Source: Gordionus sp. m RMFG-2023 (lineage: Eukaryota; Nematomorpha; Gordioida; Chordodea; Parachordodidae). Taken from it: a DNA stretch of 64,000 bases. The notes below the pieces were generated by a model. It saw only the letters and a list, made by a program, of their open reading frames with translations, was not told the origin of the DNA and searched no databases. Made by a program: the position numbers and the translations under genes. Location of the stretch: contig NC_088777.1 of assembly GCF_954871325.1 (NCBI RefSeq), forward strand, positions 38,045,366-38,109,365. Reading direction: 5' to 3'. This document shows, piece by piece, positions 24,801-35,751 of the stretch; position 1 is the stretch's first letter, and each line of letters opens with the position of its first letter.

Positions 24801-25477
24801 TTTGAAGGAAAACGGTCCATCATTTGATCCGATTTATTCTCGGTCTCGGACCATTGACCTTCACCAGGACTATGGCAAAATTGGAATAAGTATTCAATTC
24901 ATCTGTCAATATATAAATATGTTATTTTTTAAAATGGGTCTTTTGTAACCTTTAATCTACATTATATGGGTTGCATGCTGTAAAACAAGGTAGGTAAAAA
25001 TAAGAAGTATAGTTTTAGTGGATCCCCAAATCCAATAAATATCCGTTTTTATAGTTATACATGTAACCAATAAAAAAAAGAAAAATAATATTATTTTTTC
25101 TTAATTTTTATACAAATTCAAATTTAAAAAATATAAAACGAGGAAAATAAGTAAGCAGTTTTAAATAAATTTAAAAAAAATATTGTTTATCAAATTTATA
25201 AAAATGTGGAGATCTCTCTAAAGAAATTCAATTTTATTCACGTCCATTTTTGTAAATATCATCTAAACGAATTATAATTTCACCCCTATACACCCCCCTC
25301 CTCCACCCTCTTTCCCAAGTATGTATATATTATATCGTTATAAACAAGAATTTGAAAGAAAAATAATTTTTTTAAAATTACGGACTACAATTCAATTTAA
25401 AAATAATGCTTAAAAACATAACACATGAAAAACCTAACAAATGGTGACCCCCCCCCTCTAGAAAAATCCTGACTACT
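21809..25477. other. AT-rich stretch with small repeats, no gene recognised
   Basis: Includes a ~22-bp triplet repeat (AAAATTTAACATACGATTT, 22010-22083), a C/T-rich family B-like end near 22400-22460 (CCTCCCCTTCCCC then GGATACGCGCCTAA), C-runs at 23110 and 25449, and a G-run near 23859-23873. 24750-24870 carries GGCCG and GGTCC phrases that may be another foldback. No protein similarity was recognised on either strand. Confidence 0.4.
22010..22083 (+). repeat. Three-copy tandem repeat, ~22-bp unit
   Basis: Three successive units of AAAAATTTAACATACGATTT type, the last with ATAAGATTTT. Pure AT-rich sequence without apparent function. Confidence 0.8.
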
Positions 25478-25486
25478 CTTATGTCT

Positions 25487-25862
25487 GTTATCCCGTCATT
25501 ACAGAGAAACCATTACAGAGAAAACAATTATAGGGAAAGAAACTTTTACAGAGAAAACAATATAGAGAATGTCGTTTATAGAGATATTTTATAGAAAATG
25601 TATTTTACAGAGATATTTTTATAGAGAAAACAATTATAGAGAATGTCATTTATAGAGAATGTCATTTATAGAGAATGTCGATTATAGAGAATGATTTTAC
25701 AGAGAATGAATTTACAGAGAATAAATTTATATAGAGAAAAATTTTACAGAGAATGATTTTATAGAGAATGATTTTACAGAGAAGGATTTTATAGAGAATG
25801 ATTTTATAGAGAATGATTTTATAAAGAATGTATTTTATAGAGAATTATTTAACAAGGAATTT
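25487..25862. repeat. Left inverted-end array of the MULE (15-bp units)
   Basis: Imperfect array of TATAGAGAATGATTTT and ACAGAGAATGATTTT units with variants such as ACAATTATAGAGAATGTC. The outermost part (CGTCATTACAGAGAAAC, ACAATTATAG, GAATGTCGTTTATAGAG) matches the reverse complement of the outermost part of the array at 29939-30484, so the two are arms of one long inverted repeat. The units are less uniform here than on the right. Confidence 0.85.
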
Positions 25863-25893
25863 TATCTAAAGAATATGATTAATACCATTTGTA

Positions 25894-28003
25894 CAGGCGC
25901 GTACGCAGGAATTTGGTCTGGGGGGGGGGGATAATAAATTTTTTAAAGAAATATAAAGCATAAATTTATTATAACTAATAACTATTTCTAATACACAATT
26001 TTAAATTAATGTGAATTATAAAAAAATTATATGTATAAACCGTCATATAAAAAACTATAAAAAAAATGTGAATTAAAAAATATTAAACGGATATAACTGG
26101 CGATAGAAAAACTATCAAATAACTGTGAATTATAAAATATAAAGTGCATACAACCTAACCACTATATGAATCACTTAAATGACCCAAAATAGAAATTTGA
26201 ATTTTTGAGCCTTTAAATTTATATATATAAAAAATTTAAATGTTGGAAATATAAATTAATATACAAAAAGTATATAAGGAATAATTGTATTTTGTATGTT
26301 ATATATTTACATGTAAAATCCAATCTTAATTGGGATTGAGCTAATTTTTCAATTATCTCATCCTTGCTTGTCGTCAATGCCTATGAATATTCAAAAGATC
26401 CAAACCTTACAATCTACTTTCAGTAGTTGTTGGTATGTTTTCCCCCGGGCCAGATCATATTTTAATTTTTTAAATATACCAGGGCCGGGCCGATTTTTTT
26501 TTTTTAAAAACAACTGGGCAGGGCCTAAAAATTTTTTAAAAAGACACCCGGGCAGGGCCTGAAAATTTTTTTAAAAAAATATCCGAGCCGGGTTGTATAT
26601 TTTAAAACAGCCTATATTTAAAATCGTTATTTAGCTATAAAAAAAATAAATATATAATTTATTTTTAAAAAATCCCAGCCGGGCCTGAAAATTTAAAAAA
26701 AAAACCCGAACCGGGCTGTAAAAATTTTTTGAAAAAAATACGGGTCGTGCCCTGCAAATGGTACCTCTGCAGGGCTCTGTTATTCTTCTTAAAAAAGAGA
26801 ATGTTCTCTCATTAGTTTACTAATGGGAAGAGTTGCTAATATATATAAACCCTTTTAATACTTGGGAATATAATCTAAAATGTGTTTGAAATGCAAAGCA
26901 TCCATAGCATTTTTTGGGACTATATCAACCATAGTTAATTTTATGAACATAGTTATTCAGCTAATAAGGCATCATAAGATACTTTAACATCTTCATGATA
27001 AAAATCTAACAAATATTTTTTTTCTATCACTATCTGAAAAAGGTTGGTAAGGCTTGTGTAAAAGTAATATCTGCAGATTGGTAAGTGCTGCATGATGAAT
27101 TAAAAACTATTCATTTATTTGGGTTATAAATATATCTAAGAGAGGGGACATTTGTTTTATAATATATTAATGTTTTAACGATGAGCTTGCCTTGCTGCAA
27201 GTCGAGGGAGACAAATATTAAACACGTATAGCTCTGCTTTTGACTCAACAATAACATATAAAATATGAAATTCTTCATCAACATTATCCCTAATTTCCTT
27301 GAGTTCTAATTAAATGCTTTCCGCTATTCTCTTTTATTAAATCAGTCAATGTCATGTTTTTGAAAAGTATTATATATAGTTGTATAATTAAATAATACAT
27401 TCTAATGAGGAAAAAAATTTGGAATAAGCATTGAATCCAATAATTTTCTTGCTTCTGAGAAGGAAATATTTCTTTCAGGCCATTGTGATATTTCAGTAAT
27501 AGCAAATAATCGGCTCTTCTAACTCCATAAAAACTGTTACTGCTTGATGGCGAAGACTCTATCTCTTTGGACAAGCTTGCAATTTCTTTCTCCCTGTTGG
27601 ACAAGGAGTTTCAGAAATAATTATTATTTGACTAGAAATTTGAAAATGGTAGATAAATATTACGCCATTAAAAATTTGAAAATAATAAGTAAATATCATG
27701 CCGGAAAACTTAAAATCGAAATTAATTCATAAAATAACTTAGTAGATGAATGTGATAAATAAATATAATTAAATATTTGATATGAGATAGGAATAAATAT
27801 TAACAAATATAAATTAATATAAACAATAATATTTTTGAAAAATATATCTGGCATCTGCATTTTTTGGCCTGGAGGGGGGGGGGGGCTAGACTGAATAAAC
27901 GCTCTACAAGAGCACTTGATGAAATCCTCCCCCCCCCCTCCATTGCATATTTGACTGTTTTCATAAATATCAATTTAAGCTAATCCCGCTGTGTACGCGC
28001 CTG
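25894..28003 (-). mobile_element. hAT transposon (Tip100-like) with perfect 8-bp duplication, nested in MULE
   Basis: 2110-bp element with ends CAGGCGCGTACGCAG and, complemented from the right, CAGGCGCGTACACAG (14 of 15 identical), each followed by G-runs. CATTTGTA directly flanks both sides (25886-25893, 28004-28011), the 8-bp duplication typical of hAT insertion. The minus strand carries transposase remnants: FYGVRRADYLLLLKYH (within 27604-27290), LPRLAARQAHR (27213-27179; a Tip100/ZMYM-type landmark), FYHEDVKVSYDALLAE (about 27000), then AMDALHFKHILDYIPKY and LYILATLPIS (about 26930-26819), the dimerisation region. Stops and frame changes interrupt it and the N-terminal zinc finger is not visible. 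A GC-cluster repeat (26427-26777) follows the coding remnant. It inserted into the left part of the MULE and is therefore younger. Confidence 0.88.
26427..26777. repeat. GC-cluster repeat, family C, inside the hAT
   Basis: Alternating GGGCCGGGCC-, GGGCAGGGCC- and CCGGGTTG-type clusters separated by runs of A and T of 10-20 bases, about 350 bp in total. It ends GCAAATGGTACCTCTG, whose complement CAGAGGTACCATTTGC resembles the TAGAGATTTGC end of the copy at 21464. No target duplication was found. It probably inserted into the hAT after its arrival. Confidence 0.6.
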
Positions 28004-28189
28004 CATTTGTATATGAAGTTTTTATAAGATAAACCTAAGAGCTTAGAAATATTCATTTCAAAATATCAAATAAATTTTTATTCCTAATAAATCCAAATAA
28101 ACATAGTATAAATAATTACCAATATAAAAAATACAATTATATGATTAAATTAAACATTTAAATTTCCTTAAATAATCCAGCATGGTTCT

Positions 28190-29035
28190 TAAATGAAGAT
28201 CTTCAACAATTAGAAAAAACCTTATGAATCTTTCGCGATACTCTTTCTTTGTCAGTGGCCAATAGTCCTAAAGAATATTGCTCCAATTTGTAACAATTCA
28301 GGCTATCTTCGTTTTAAAGAACTAAAAATGGAAAAGTTTTTAAACTTATAATACAATATAATTACTCACACTTTATAAATTTCCAGACCTCTGAATGATG
28401 GGAACTTGTATGAGATGAAAAACTTTGATTCCAGCCCTCTACTGAATTATTGGCATTCGGTTCACGAGATAGTGTAGATTTGTAGCAATTCCATAAAGAA
28501 ATGCGAAATATTGGTGACCTCCTCTCCATCGTTATCATTTTTCCAATCCTTGTCTCTTCAAAGTATTCCATCAAGAGAGCGAGAATATCCCTATTTTCTT
28601 GATAGAATTCAGAGACCCATAATTCCTCTAATCCATGAATTACATCCTCAACTGGTAACATATGCTAGTGTCATTAGCATTTTTATGTACATAGCAAAAT
28701 TTGTTTGTGTTTTGTATGCATTGCAAATTAGCGGATTTTGAACCGTGCGTCATATGCATTGCGAGCATATGAAACAGGCCCTCGCGCATTGCAGTCCGTG
28801 GAAACGACTGTTTAAAAGCAGATGACGCAGCTAATTTAAAGTCGATCATGATTTTAGAATTTAAAAAAATTTGGAAATTTTTTATTTGATTGAAAATATT
28901 AATATGGCCAGGTGATGTCATCAGAACATAAATAGCGAGGATATTGGTTTTATGTTTCATCCAGTGGATGGTTTATATTTTCTGGAAGAGAGGATGACAT
29001 GTCTTGAATGTGCCATCTGCATACCACATATGTTG
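28190..29035 (-). pseudogene. MULE transposase (ISXO2/MULE-domain) remnant
   Basis: Transposase of a Mutator-like DNA transposon, of the type often joined to FLYWCH zinc fingers in arthropods. Minus strand, in order: MWYADGTFKTCHPLFQKI (first catalytic Asp in DGTF at 29017-29006), WMKHKTNILAIYVLM, then IMIDFKLAASSAFKQSFPRT (second Asp region), EGLFHMLAMHMT, then after a frame change near 28650 LPVEDVIHGLEELW, ALLMEYFEETRIGKM, RRSPIFRISLWNCYKSTL and NNSVEGWNQSFSS...HSEVWKFIK. SLKRR and YRERFIRFFLIVEDLHL follow. Between WKFIK and SLKRR lies a 48-nt GTGAGT...TTTTTAG segment (28369-28322) that looks like an intron, although joining leaves the frame one base off. One in-frame stop follows FQKI. 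The N-terminus is lost where a hAT fragment (29066) begins. Confidence 0.85.
28322..28369 (-). other. Candidate 48-nt intron in the MULE transposase
   Basis: GTGAGT donor at 28369-28364 and a pyrimidine-rich CCATTTTTAG acceptor ending at 28322 separate WKFIK from SLKRR, two pieces normally adjacent in this family (WKFI..LKRE). The segment is all AT-rich. It may be a real small intron or simply an insertion with lucky borders. Confidence 0.4.
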
Positions 29036-29065
29036 ATAAAAATTATAAATTTTTGATGGTTGAAA

Positions 29066-29700
29066 ACAGAGTTGTTAAGGAGCGGCGCTCCTGTTTTCAA
29101 AAGTGAGCAGCTTCAATCTAAAAAAGCATCTAAAAGTAAAAAATCTTTCTTTTAAATACAAATTGATTTGGAAGATTTTTTTGGATTCCATGAAATTGAT
29201 CATCAGGAAGATAATATATTGGGCAAATATTTTTTAATGATGATACCAAAATTACTATTTTTGATAAATTCCCTGAATTAAAAAATATCTTTATAAAATA
29301 CAATAGCTTCCCCCTAGTGCTCCTGTGGAGTGCTTAGTATTGCAAAACAGGTCTTAGGGAAGAGGCGTGACTATCATATTACAATAATCGCTCAGATCCG
29401 GCTATCCCTGAATCTACTATCCAGTAGATACTAATATAATTATAACCTTCTAAAATATTTAAGCATGATAGAAAATTATAAAACTTTCTGAAATTTGAAA
29501 ATAGTTTTATATTATTATGTGAATTTTATATTCGAACTTTTAATATTTTAATGCCACTAAATATAATGATATAAAAGCATTTAAAATTTATCTCAATGAT
29601 GCGCTCTATTAATGTTTTATTTAGTAACTATTGCTAGTTACTTATGAAAAATAATTGTAACTAGTGACTAGTTATATTTAAAAAAGATAGCTAGTAACTG
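29066..29700 (+). mobile_element. Second hAT fragment inside the MULE
   Basis: Starts with a hAT-like end CAGAGTTGTTAAGGAGCGG that includes the palindrome GGAGCGGCGCTCC (29081-29093). On the plus strand about 29140-29410 a hAT dimerisation region is readable: LEDFFGFHEI, KFPELKNIFIKYNS, then in shifted frames SAPVECL and SIAKQVLGKRRDYH, matching the family pattern SAPVER.FS.AGQ..G.RR. At 29615-29700 come TAACTATTGCTAGTTACTTA and GTAACTAGTGACTAG, the same subterminal motif as at 52310-52573. No right terminus or target duplication was found. It lies directly upstream of the surviving MULE transposase and probably displaced its N-terminus. Confidence 0.65.
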
Positions 29701-29938
29701 AATCTTGTGCAAAGATAATCAAACAATTTTCTGCGCCGATTGTAATAATTTTTTTATAATAAAAACTACCAAATTATTCGCTTATATAGGGCAATTCTAA
29801 TATTTAATATTATTTTAAATACTGTAATTATTTTTCCCTTGACCATTCAGAGCCTAAGTAATAATTACATAAATATACACAAAAATGTTAAATATTATAT
29901 AGATATAATATTTTTTTTAAAATAATTATCTATAAAAT

Positions 29939-30484
29939 ACATCATTCTCCATAAAATACATTCTCTATAAAATCATTCTCTATAAAATTTATATTCTGTA
30001 AAATCTTCATTCTCTGTAAAATCTTCAATCTCTTTAAAATCATTCTCTGTAAAATCATTCTCTGTAAAATCATTCTCTGTAAAATCATTCTCTGTAAAAT
30101 CATTCTCTGTAAAATCATTCTCTGTAAAATCATTCTCTGTAAAATCATTCTCTGTAAAATCATTCTCTGTAAAATCATTCTCTGTAAAATCATTCTCTGT
30201 AAAATCATTCTCTGTAAAATCATTCTCTGTAAAATCATTCTCTGTAAAATCATTCTCTGTAAAATCATTCTCTGTAAAATCATTCTCTATAAAATTATTA
30301 TCTATAAACAACATTATCTATAATTGTTTTCTCTCGAAGCGCATTCTCTATAAACGTCATTCTCTATATAAAACTTTCTCTAGAAAATTTCTCTATAAAC
30401 GACATTCTCTATAATTGTTTTCTCTATAAAAGTTTCTCTGTAAAATACATTCTTTGTAATGTTTCTCTGTAATGACGTGGAACC
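29939..30484. repeat. Right inverted-end array of the MULE (15-bp units)
   Basis: Array of TCTCTGTAAAATCAT units. About 16 consecutive copies between 30045 and 30285 are identical, flanked by more variable units (TCTCTATAAACGACAT, TCTCTATAATTGTTT) toward the outer end. This is the reverse complement of the left array. Because 15 is a multiple of three, long meaningless open frames (repeating MILQR or ENDFT) run through it on the minus strand; they are not genes. The homogeneous core suggests recent expansion by slippage or unequal exchange. Confidence 0.92.
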
Positions 30485-31970
30485 CCTATGTCTCCACTGG
30501 TCACAAAAATGTGTAGATATTTACCGATCTATAAAAGATATTACTAATTAAATTAAAAAAGAGACATTATTTAATATAACCAAAACGGATATATTATATA
30601 TAAATTAAGTTAAAAATGATATACTCTATGATGAAGATTAATTTAAAAAGGGACAGTAATTAAGCTTGAAAGGATATCAATAATAGAAATAAAGAAAATT
30701 AATAAAAACTGATCATTATAATGGTCTCCTAATAAATAAAATGATATAAAATAAAATCAATTTTGATGAAACTAGGAGGGATAAATTTATTATAACAAAT
30801 ACAATTTATTTTACAAAGATTGTCCATAAACTATCTTATGGGGTGATCAAATTTTTCTGAAGGGTTTGGATGCTGAAGTGAAAATAAATAAAATGAATAT
30901 CGTTTTTATACTTGAAAAAAAAACATGTAATACATAACAGAGCTGCGACATATGGTGTGGTAAGAAGGGCATCAATGATAATGTCGGCCCCCTGAAAATG
31001 GTTAAGAGAAATAGCTTACTCTTTCCATAAATTTTTTGTGAATATAATGTTATTTTAACATATTAATAAACATTTTAAATTATTGGAAACAAAAATAGAT
31101 ATTATATTTTTTGTTAAAAATCAAATGTTAAAATATGAATGAATTTCTACATTTTTAGTGGAACATAGTGTTTAGCCATTATTCCCATATTGATTATACT
31201 CATTTTTAAATTTATTGAACTGGCAATTCTTTTAATCTTAACCCTAACCTAACTTTAATTTTTACCTTAACCAAGAGGTTGATTTCAGAAAAAAGTGACA
31301 ATCGAGATCGGGTTCTACAGTACCTCACATATAAGCTACTACACCCTCTAAGTCACCCATTATAACGGAAACTTTTTTATATATCGTGGGCTGAGAAGAT
31401 TCCATCTCTGCTTTTTGTAATTTTACAGGAGAATTTAAATAATTAAGTTTCTATTGTTTTAAATAGGATTGACCTTATATTGGCTATAATTTGAACTTAG
31501 TTCGTAAATATTATGGATTTTTTATGTAAATAGAATTTTATAATTATATAAAATTGATTTATGTAAAATAGTTATATGACAAAAAGTGGATATGTAATAA
31601 ATTCAATTCTCAAGCGACGATATATAGGAACGAAAAAAAACTTAAAATGATTTAGAGGATTCAATAAAATTGATAACAATGTGCTAAATGAATAAATTTC
31701 TTCCAACAAATTATACCACAAAAATATTATATAATTTAAAAATATTTTTATAAAATGTAATACCGTTATTCCTTCATAGTAATTACGTTAAGTCACCTTT
31801 CCTGAAAAATGTAAAATAGTTTGTTAAATCTAAACATTTTAGGGGGAAAAGCATAGACACTTAATCCGATTCAAATTTGGAAAGATTTTACATTTTAAAA
31901 TCAGATAAAAGATTTTTGTTTCTTATTACATAATTATTACAATATATACACTTTTTATACTATCATGCAT
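30485..31970. other. AT-rich stretch, no gene recognised
   Basis: 31225-31320 (CTTAACCCTAACC, then AAGAGGTTGATTTC, then GACAATCGAGATCGG) recurs in diverged form at 32615-32700, so a small dispersed repeat is present. Otherwise nothing was seen. Confidence 0.4.
31225..31320. repeat. Dispersed repeat D, copy 1
   Basis: Shares ACCCTAACC, AAGAGGTTGAT and (AAA)AAGT...CGATAATCGA-type sequence, in the same order and orientation, with 32615-32700. Family unknown. The CCCTAACC phrase is not a telomere repeat array. Confidence 0.5.
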
Positions 31971-31988
31971 CCTTTCTTTCTTTCTTTC

Positions 31989-32052
<64 letters not shown>

Positions 32053-32054
32053 TC
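31971..32054 (+). repeat. (TTTC)n microsatellite
   Basis: About 20 nearly perfect TTTC units with one early CTCT interruption. An open frame through it is chance. Confidence 0.95.
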
Positions 32055-32334
32055 ATATACACTCATTTTAAAAATGAGCCTCAGAAACTCGGCTTTTTGA
32101 AACATCTGTATATGTCTAAAATAATTTATTTTTTAAAAAATAATATATCCCTTAACTCTCACAAGAATTCTATATTTACACAATTTTATCATTTTATACT
32201 TATTATATTTCATTAATTTTTAAAATTAAAAAAATATACATTTACCGTTTTTTGGAAGAAACGAAATATTAGAAAAAAATAGTCGCGAGGTTATCGATAT
32301 GATACGCAGCAAACATGTATAAAATGACAATGAG

Positions 32335-32557
32335 TATTGAAGCAAAATCGCTCCATTTTAGCCGATTTTTAGAAGCGACTAACTCAATATTTTAGTGAGA
32401 AAAATATTGCTTAAACCTCGAAATTTCGTGAATAAATGTCCAAACTTTTGTGTCATCTATGAGTAAAATTTTAAGGAGTAATATTTCTCTGAATAAAATA
32501 CTGAGTGAGTTAGCAGTTTTAAAAAATCGGGTCAAATGGAGCGATTCTTCATCACTA
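32335..32557. mobile_element. Palindromic MITE, family A, perfect 8-bp duplication
   Basis: 223 bp with left end TATTGAAGCAAAATCGCTCC and right end (complement) TAGTGATGAAGAATCGCTCC. ACAATGAG directly flanks both sides (32327-32334, 32558-32565). The internal palindrome GCGACTAACTCAATATTTTA against AAAATACTGAGTGAGTTAGC is intact. Non-coding. Confidence 0.88.
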
Positions 32558-32614
32558 ACAATGAGGCTAACAATTAAAATATTTTTTATTAAATAATGCC
32601 TACGCGATATCTGG

Positions 32615-32700
32615 CAACCTTGTACACCCTAACCCTAACCTCGTGTCCAAGAGGTTGATCTTGGGATAAAAAGTTATTCCAACGATAATCGAACTCCAGT
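32615..32700. repeat. Dispersed repeat D, copy 2
   Basis: Diverged copy of 31225-31320: CACCCTAACCCTAACC, then CAAGAGGTTGATCTTGG and CGATAATCGAACTCC. It lies just downstream of a MITE. Confidence 0.5.
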
Positions 32701-34280
32701 TTAAGTTTATTGTGCTTCTCTAATTAAAATCTTTAACTATATGTCCACGTTGACCATTCAAAATACCACGATTTTATTTATACATATACATAAATATTAT
32801 TTGGTAAATTGAAACATTTAACAATCGGCTTGAGAAATAGAAATTTGCAATAAATTCCTAGGCCCATCAGTAGTCTTTTATCTCTAGCCATGAAATGATA
32901 AATAAATAACAAAACAACATCATAACGTAAAATGTATTAAATTTGGGAAATACAAAAACAAAACAATTATGGGTCACAGAACCTTCCCTGACTCAGAATT
33001 TGTTATTTCAAAAAAATATTTAAGTATATTCCATAATTTTTTAAAGCTTAATTAATATTATTTTATATTTCGTATTTAGAACTTTGCTCGGGGGGTTTAG
33101 CAAAATTTAAGAATTAAGATATCATTTTTATAAATAAATAAATAAAAATGACAGTTAGAAAGAAACATTAAATTCCTTAAATATCTTGACAGATGATTCG
33201 AATCATTTTTGAAAAAAAAACAATATTAAAAAACATTTTCCAGGAAATTTTTGTGAAGAGATAATGACCTACCTTACCCCCTTCCTCCTCCACCTACCCT
33301 TTAATACTCCTATTTTAGTTTGTGTCCTCCTTTAGTGATAATTTTTAATTTTATCGATTTTCAAATTAAAAAAAATAAATTTAAAGAAAAATTTTTTAAG
33401 GCTAATACCTGAAAAATAAAATAATTCTAAAAAAATACAATCAATCTTACTTTGGCTGACAAAATATATTATAACGAAAATTGTTATTATAATATGATTT
33501 TTTTAATGATTTTATAGAATATAATCAGACAGTTTCTGTAGAGTAGTTGGAAGGATTTATATAATCACAAAAACAATCCATCTTCGAACACTTTGTAAAA
33601 ATATATATTCTATTATTTACAATTTGGCGGGGGGTAGGATGAGGTCAAGGTAAGTTAAAAAAATTATATTTATTATTATAAGAACAAGCATATCAAATTT
33701 CGATAAAATAAATTTATATTATTTTTTATATATTGATTTTTGAGTAATCTATCAAAATAAAAATATGATACACTTAACATTTTTACTCACTATAATAATG
33801 AAATAACAAATTGTGTGCAATTCAAATTTTTAAAAAAATTTAATTTATTTTTGATATTTTTAATAAATAAATAAGATTTTTTTTTTCAAATTTATACCAA
33901 TTCACAATTTATTAGGGGGAAAAAATACTTTAATTTAAATTATAAAAATATAAAATCAAGTCACAACTTGTATTAAATATTTAAATCAAATTTTATTTAA
34001 TAATTTAAAGAAGAAATTGGTAATTAAAATATAACTGCAAAATTAATTTTCATAAATTAATTCAAATGAAAATAAATTGTTAATCAAAGTTATTCTTAGT
34101 TTCCTTCCGTTCTTTATTAAATAATTAATTCATCTTTCTCATTTCATTTTCATTCTATTTATTCCTTTTTAAATTTAGAAATAAAATTAAGTGATAAACT
34201 TTTTTTAAAATAATTTTATTCATTTAAATAAATATTTTTCCCACTAATTTTTGCAAAAAAAATGTACAAGAATTGAATCT
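32701..34280. other. AT-rich stretch, no gene recognised
   Basis: No coding similarity. 33240-33320 is C-rich (CTTACCCCCTTCCTCCTCCACC) and may be a family B end. 33625 has a short GGCGGGGGG run. Confidence 0.4.
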
Positions 34281-34288
34281 AGAACAGG

Positions 34289-34461
34289 CATTGCTGCTAA
34301 ACAGATTTGCCTCGATTTTTAAAAAAAGCCCGATCAAGATTTTGGCCAAAATTATATTTAAGCCTTGAGATTTGGCAAATAATCCATATGCCTGCATAAT
34401 TTTATTTTCACTAAAATATTAATAGGTCCATTTTTTTGAATCGGGCCGTTTAATAATACTA
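34289..34461. mobile_element. Palindromic MITE, family A, shortened copy
   Basis: 173 bp with ends CATTGCTGCTAAACAG and (complement) TAGTATTATTAAACGG. Flanks AGAACAGG (34281-34288) and ATAACAGG (34462-34469) match at seven of eight positions, consistent with an aged target duplication. Arms retain GCCCGATCAAG and AATCGGGCCG. Confidence 0.75.
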
Positions 34462-34469
34462 ATAACAGG

Positions 34470-35751
34470 GTACTGCATCTCTATTTTTTTAAGCTAGAGG
34501 TCAACGTGGCCCGATATTTATTGTTCGCGAAAAAGTCCAGCTGAAAATCATTTTCCCTATCCACTACTTCCCACCCTACCGTGCATCTACATATAATTGA
34601 TAAACACTACTTTGCCACAGTCACATGGCAAAGTGGACAAGGATATATTTCGCCATATATCATTTTATCAAGCAAGTTATGTTCCAAAAATTGAACATTT
34701 AAAATAGATTAATTAAAATTTATCCATGTTGAAATTAACTTTTTGGGAGAATTTTTAGGAAAAAAAGGTTTATTTTAAGTGGAATTAAAAAATACGAGTT
34801 TTAAATTTGATTATATTCTAATTCCAGTATATATAATATGTCTACGATATTTTTCTTAACTTAAATTTATCAAAGTTGTTCTATTCACCATATGTAGATA
34901 AATTTGAGCGGAGTTCTATGGGAAATTTCAATTGCTTTGTATCTTTTTAGCAACATAGTACCCCTTTTTAGAGATGTAAGGACTTCTTAAAATATGAAAT
35001 TGGTTTACTTATTATTTTCAATGACAGCTTTAAAACTTAAAACAAGTTCTGTCTCATACTCCTTTTTAAATAGGATGACTGACGCTTTTGTAAAATTTGG
35101 GAAATAAGGAAATATAATTAGAATATGGAAATACTATGGTCCTTGACTGTCTATTTCCATTTCTTATTTCTTTTCCTATTCGTTCCTTTCTTCTTCAAAC
35201 TTCTCTTTATTTCCCTTTCCCCACTATTCTTTCATTTATAAATTTATTTATTTTACTATTTTTTAAACTTTTTAAACTTTTTCTTTTCTTCAAAGAAACA
35301 CTTTTGTTTCATTATGATAATTAAAAATAAAATATAAAAAGAAAGTGGGGCCTATAAGTTTCCAAGCAAAAAATATTTTAAAATAATAATTTATTTTTTG
35401 TTTTAGAATTTTTTTTTTGAGTTATGATGTAAATGGCTTTGATTTTGTCTCCTTTTTTTTTAAAAAAACTTAAAGTTCCGTTTAACATATGTCCAAGGGA
35501 AGCGATAATAATTGGTATAGAGTAGTTATTTATTTTTTTACTTCGGCAATATCAGCCGGACAAAATTTTTTAGCTGATAAATTAACAGGCTTCGGATTGT
35601 TTATATTCGGGCCCTCGTAATGACTATGGCTAATTATTAAATTAATTATCTCACGCCATCATATCTTAAATATATATACTTTTTGGAATCAATCGACATT
35701 TTACGTCTTATGTATGTGATGAACGATGTACATCCAATTCTGTAGTTTTTG
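34470..35751. other. AT-rich stretch, no gene recognised
   Basis: The open frame 35136-35324 (plus) is a pyrimidine-rich run of Phe, Leu, Ser and Pro and looks like chance. Nothing else was recognised. Confidence 0.4.

Larger units (their letters stand above)
25487..30484 (-). mobile_element. Mutator-like element (MULE) with long repeat-array ends, carrying nested hATs
   Basis: About 5.0 kb bounded by inverted ends. The left end reads GTTATCCCGTCATTACAGAG and the complement of the right end GGTTCCACGTCATTACAGAG, and similarity continues for hundreds of bases as arrays of a 15-bp unit (ACAGAGAATGATTTT). CTTATGTCT at 25478-25486 and CCTATGTCT at 30485-30493 differ at one of nine positions, fitting the 9-bp duplication of Mutator transposases. 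A MULE transposase remnant lies between on the minus strand (28190-29035). The left side is interrupted by a younger hAT (25894-28003). Removing that hAT and its extra target copy gives about 2.9 kb. Long inverted ends and a 9-bp duplication are known MULE traits; assigning these arrays as the element's ends is my inference. Confidence 0.75.

Noticed and set aside
27544-27732. 62-codon plus-strand frame
   Set aside because: Antisense to the hAT transposase remnant and without motifs.
28511-28741. 76-codon plus-strand frame
   Set aside because: Antisense shadow of the MULE transposase remnant, whose minus-strand frame carries the conserved motifs.
29942-30314. Two 113-codon repetitive open frames (MILQR and ENDFT repeats)
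   Set aside because: They are the 15-bp tandem array read in two frames; unit length is a multiple of three, so frames stay open by construction.
31235-31260. CCCTAACCTAAC phrase suggesting telomeric repeat
   Set aside because: Only one to two units and it is part of a dispersed repeat also found at 32625.
31965-32216. 83-codon frame rich in Phe/Leu/Ser
   Set aside because: It is the (TTTC)n microsatellite plus AT-rich flank.
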